From: an uncultured Oscillospiraceae bacterium
GTDB taxonomy: Bacteria; Bacillota; Clostridia; Oscillospirales; Oscillospiraceae
Assembly: GCA_934645175.1 (NCBI GenBank)
Contig: CAKUDE010000006.1
Span: 1 to 64,000, forward strand
Direction of reading: 5' to 3'
Length of the DNA stretch: 64,000 bases
Shown here: positions 63,605-64,000 of the stretch, in pieces
Numbering within the stretch: the stretch's first letter is position 1
Layout of the letters: every line of letters begins with the position of its first letter
Made by a program: the position numbers and the translations under genes
Notes under the pieces: model-generated
What the model was told of the DNA's origin: nothing
Seen by the model: only the letters and a program-made list of their open reading frames with translations
Databases searched by the model: none

Positions 63605-63848
63605 TTAATGCACACGAAAAGCCACGCCGGGAACGCCGGACACGGCGGAGACTCTGGAGTATCCTGACTCGCATTTTGCGGAAGAATCCGCACGCCCTGC
63701 TCCTGCCTTCCCCGCAAATGCGAGTGGTAAACGAATTTCACACGGTATCCCGTGCTTCGGAGCGGTCTGACGCTTACAGTACCGTTTCTGTGCGGGGCTT
63801 TTCACCCCATTCCTCGCCGGACAAGCGGCCGAGTCCCCTATTCACTTC
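63605..63848 (-). promoter_or_regulatory. Cobalamin riboswitch
   Basis: On the minus strand the conserved aptamer parts appear in order. GGGGTGAAAAGCCCC is at 63794-63808 and ACTGTAAGCG at 63771-63780. CCACT, a variable stretch and GGGGAAGGC fall within 63705-63727. The B12-box GAGTCAGGATACTCC is at 63656-63670. Length (about 245 bases), order and spacing fit the AdoCbl-type cobalamin riboswitch. It is preceded by a consensus promoter and followed by an intrinsic terminator, which suggests cobalamin turns the SLH gene off. Confidence 0.9.
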
Positions 63849-63854
63849 GGTCAC

Positions 63855-63883
63855 ATTATAATCCCCGCGCATAAAAATGTCAA
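63855..63883 (-). promoter_or_regulatory. Consensus SigA promoter for the riboswitch transcript
   Basis: TTGACA (63878-63883) and TATAAT (63855-63860) with exactly 17-base spacing on the minus strand; transcription would start near 63848, right at the aptamer. Confidence 0.9.
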
Positions 63884-63954
63884 GTATTATTTTGGAGTAT
63901 TTCTCCAAAACCGTCTTTTCCGAAAAAAGTACCGACAGTTGAAACAATTCCCTG

Positions 63955-63981
63955 TTGCATTCGTCTGAAATGTGTTATAAT
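63955..63981 (+). promoter_or_regulatory. Possible plus-strand promoter at window edge
   Basis: TTGCAT (63955-63960) and TATAAT (63976-63981) with a short 15-base spacing, oriented toward a gene beyond the window. The -10 is convincing; the -35 spacing is not ideal. Confidence 0.5.
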
Positions 63982-64000
63982 GGAAAAGAAGTTGGTTCAA

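Noticed and set aside
1..64000. CRISPR arrays, insertion sequences, prophage, tRNA or rRNA genes
   Set aside because: No regularly spaced repeats, transposase or phage motifs, or cloverleaf/rRNA sequences were seen in the gaps between genes.

Overview
The window reads as a chromosomal segment of an anaerobic, endospore-forming member of the Clostridia, most like the Oscillospiraceae (Ruminococcaceae) lineage. This rests on a complete spoIIIA operon, an intact sigK, a gerW/ytfJ homologue, PolC-type replicase, scpA-scpB, an IspH-ribosomal protein S1 fusion, the GlgC/GlgD pair of Clostridia, and a GlnRS. GC looks to be in the mid-50s percent by eye (not computed). Gene density is high and almost everything is on the minus strand. 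The plus strand carries only rlmA, a capA-like lipoprotein gene and glnS. I see no tRNA or rRNA genes, insertion sequences, prophage or CRISPR array.

Layout on the minus strand, read in transcription order (high to low coordinates) in blocks. 60207-63860: a strong promoter, a cobalamin riboswitch with its own intrinsic terminator, then a 1098-residue surface protein with a transcobalamin-like (DUF4430-like) domain, a PQQ-type beta-propeller and three SLH repeats. 47643-58225: pyrH-frr-uppS-cdsA-dxr-rseP-ispG-polC, a translation, isoprenoid and envelope operon. 47012-47440: a small zinc-ribbon protein with its own promoter. 35181-45181: glycogen operon glgB-glgC-glgD-glgA-glgP plus a cytoplasmic GH13 enzyme. 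30853-34149: tig-clpP-clpX. 27773-30768: lon-engB. 22917-27731: scpA-scpB-gerW-dac-rluB-flavoprotein. 19501-22823: cmk-plsC-ispH/rpsA. 17494-19469: htpG with a CIRCE operator. 16638-17446: an unknown exported protein. 11575-16440: tepA (ClpP-like), a degenerate UppP homologue, ftsK/spoIIIE and an orphan ECF S component. 6900-11560: spoIIIAA-AH. 1403-6896: asp23-nusB-tsaD-like-xseA-xseB-ispA-sigK-DUF5662-like. 150-1358: a nucleoside phosphorylase and a small membrane protein.

Functional themes: five isoprenoid genes (ispA, ispG, ispH, dxr, uppS) are spread over three operons and feed undecaprenyl phosphate and envelope synthesis. Protein quality control (tig, clpP, clpX, lon, htpG, tepA, rseP) is concentrated here. 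Sporulation functions (spoIIIA, sigK, gerW, ftsK/spoIIIE) and a full glycogen synthesis and mobilisation set are consistent with carbon storage and spore formation.

The most promising system for follow-up is the cobalamin-riboswitch-controlled SLH surface protein. It looks like a cell-wall-anchored B12/corrinoid capture protein built on a domain related to animal transcobalamin. Second is a gene-free, highly structured stretch (about 45270-45560) between the glycogen operon and the capA-like gene, which may encode an unrecognised small RNA. Third is the UppP homologue, which has lost several of the family's catalytic residues.
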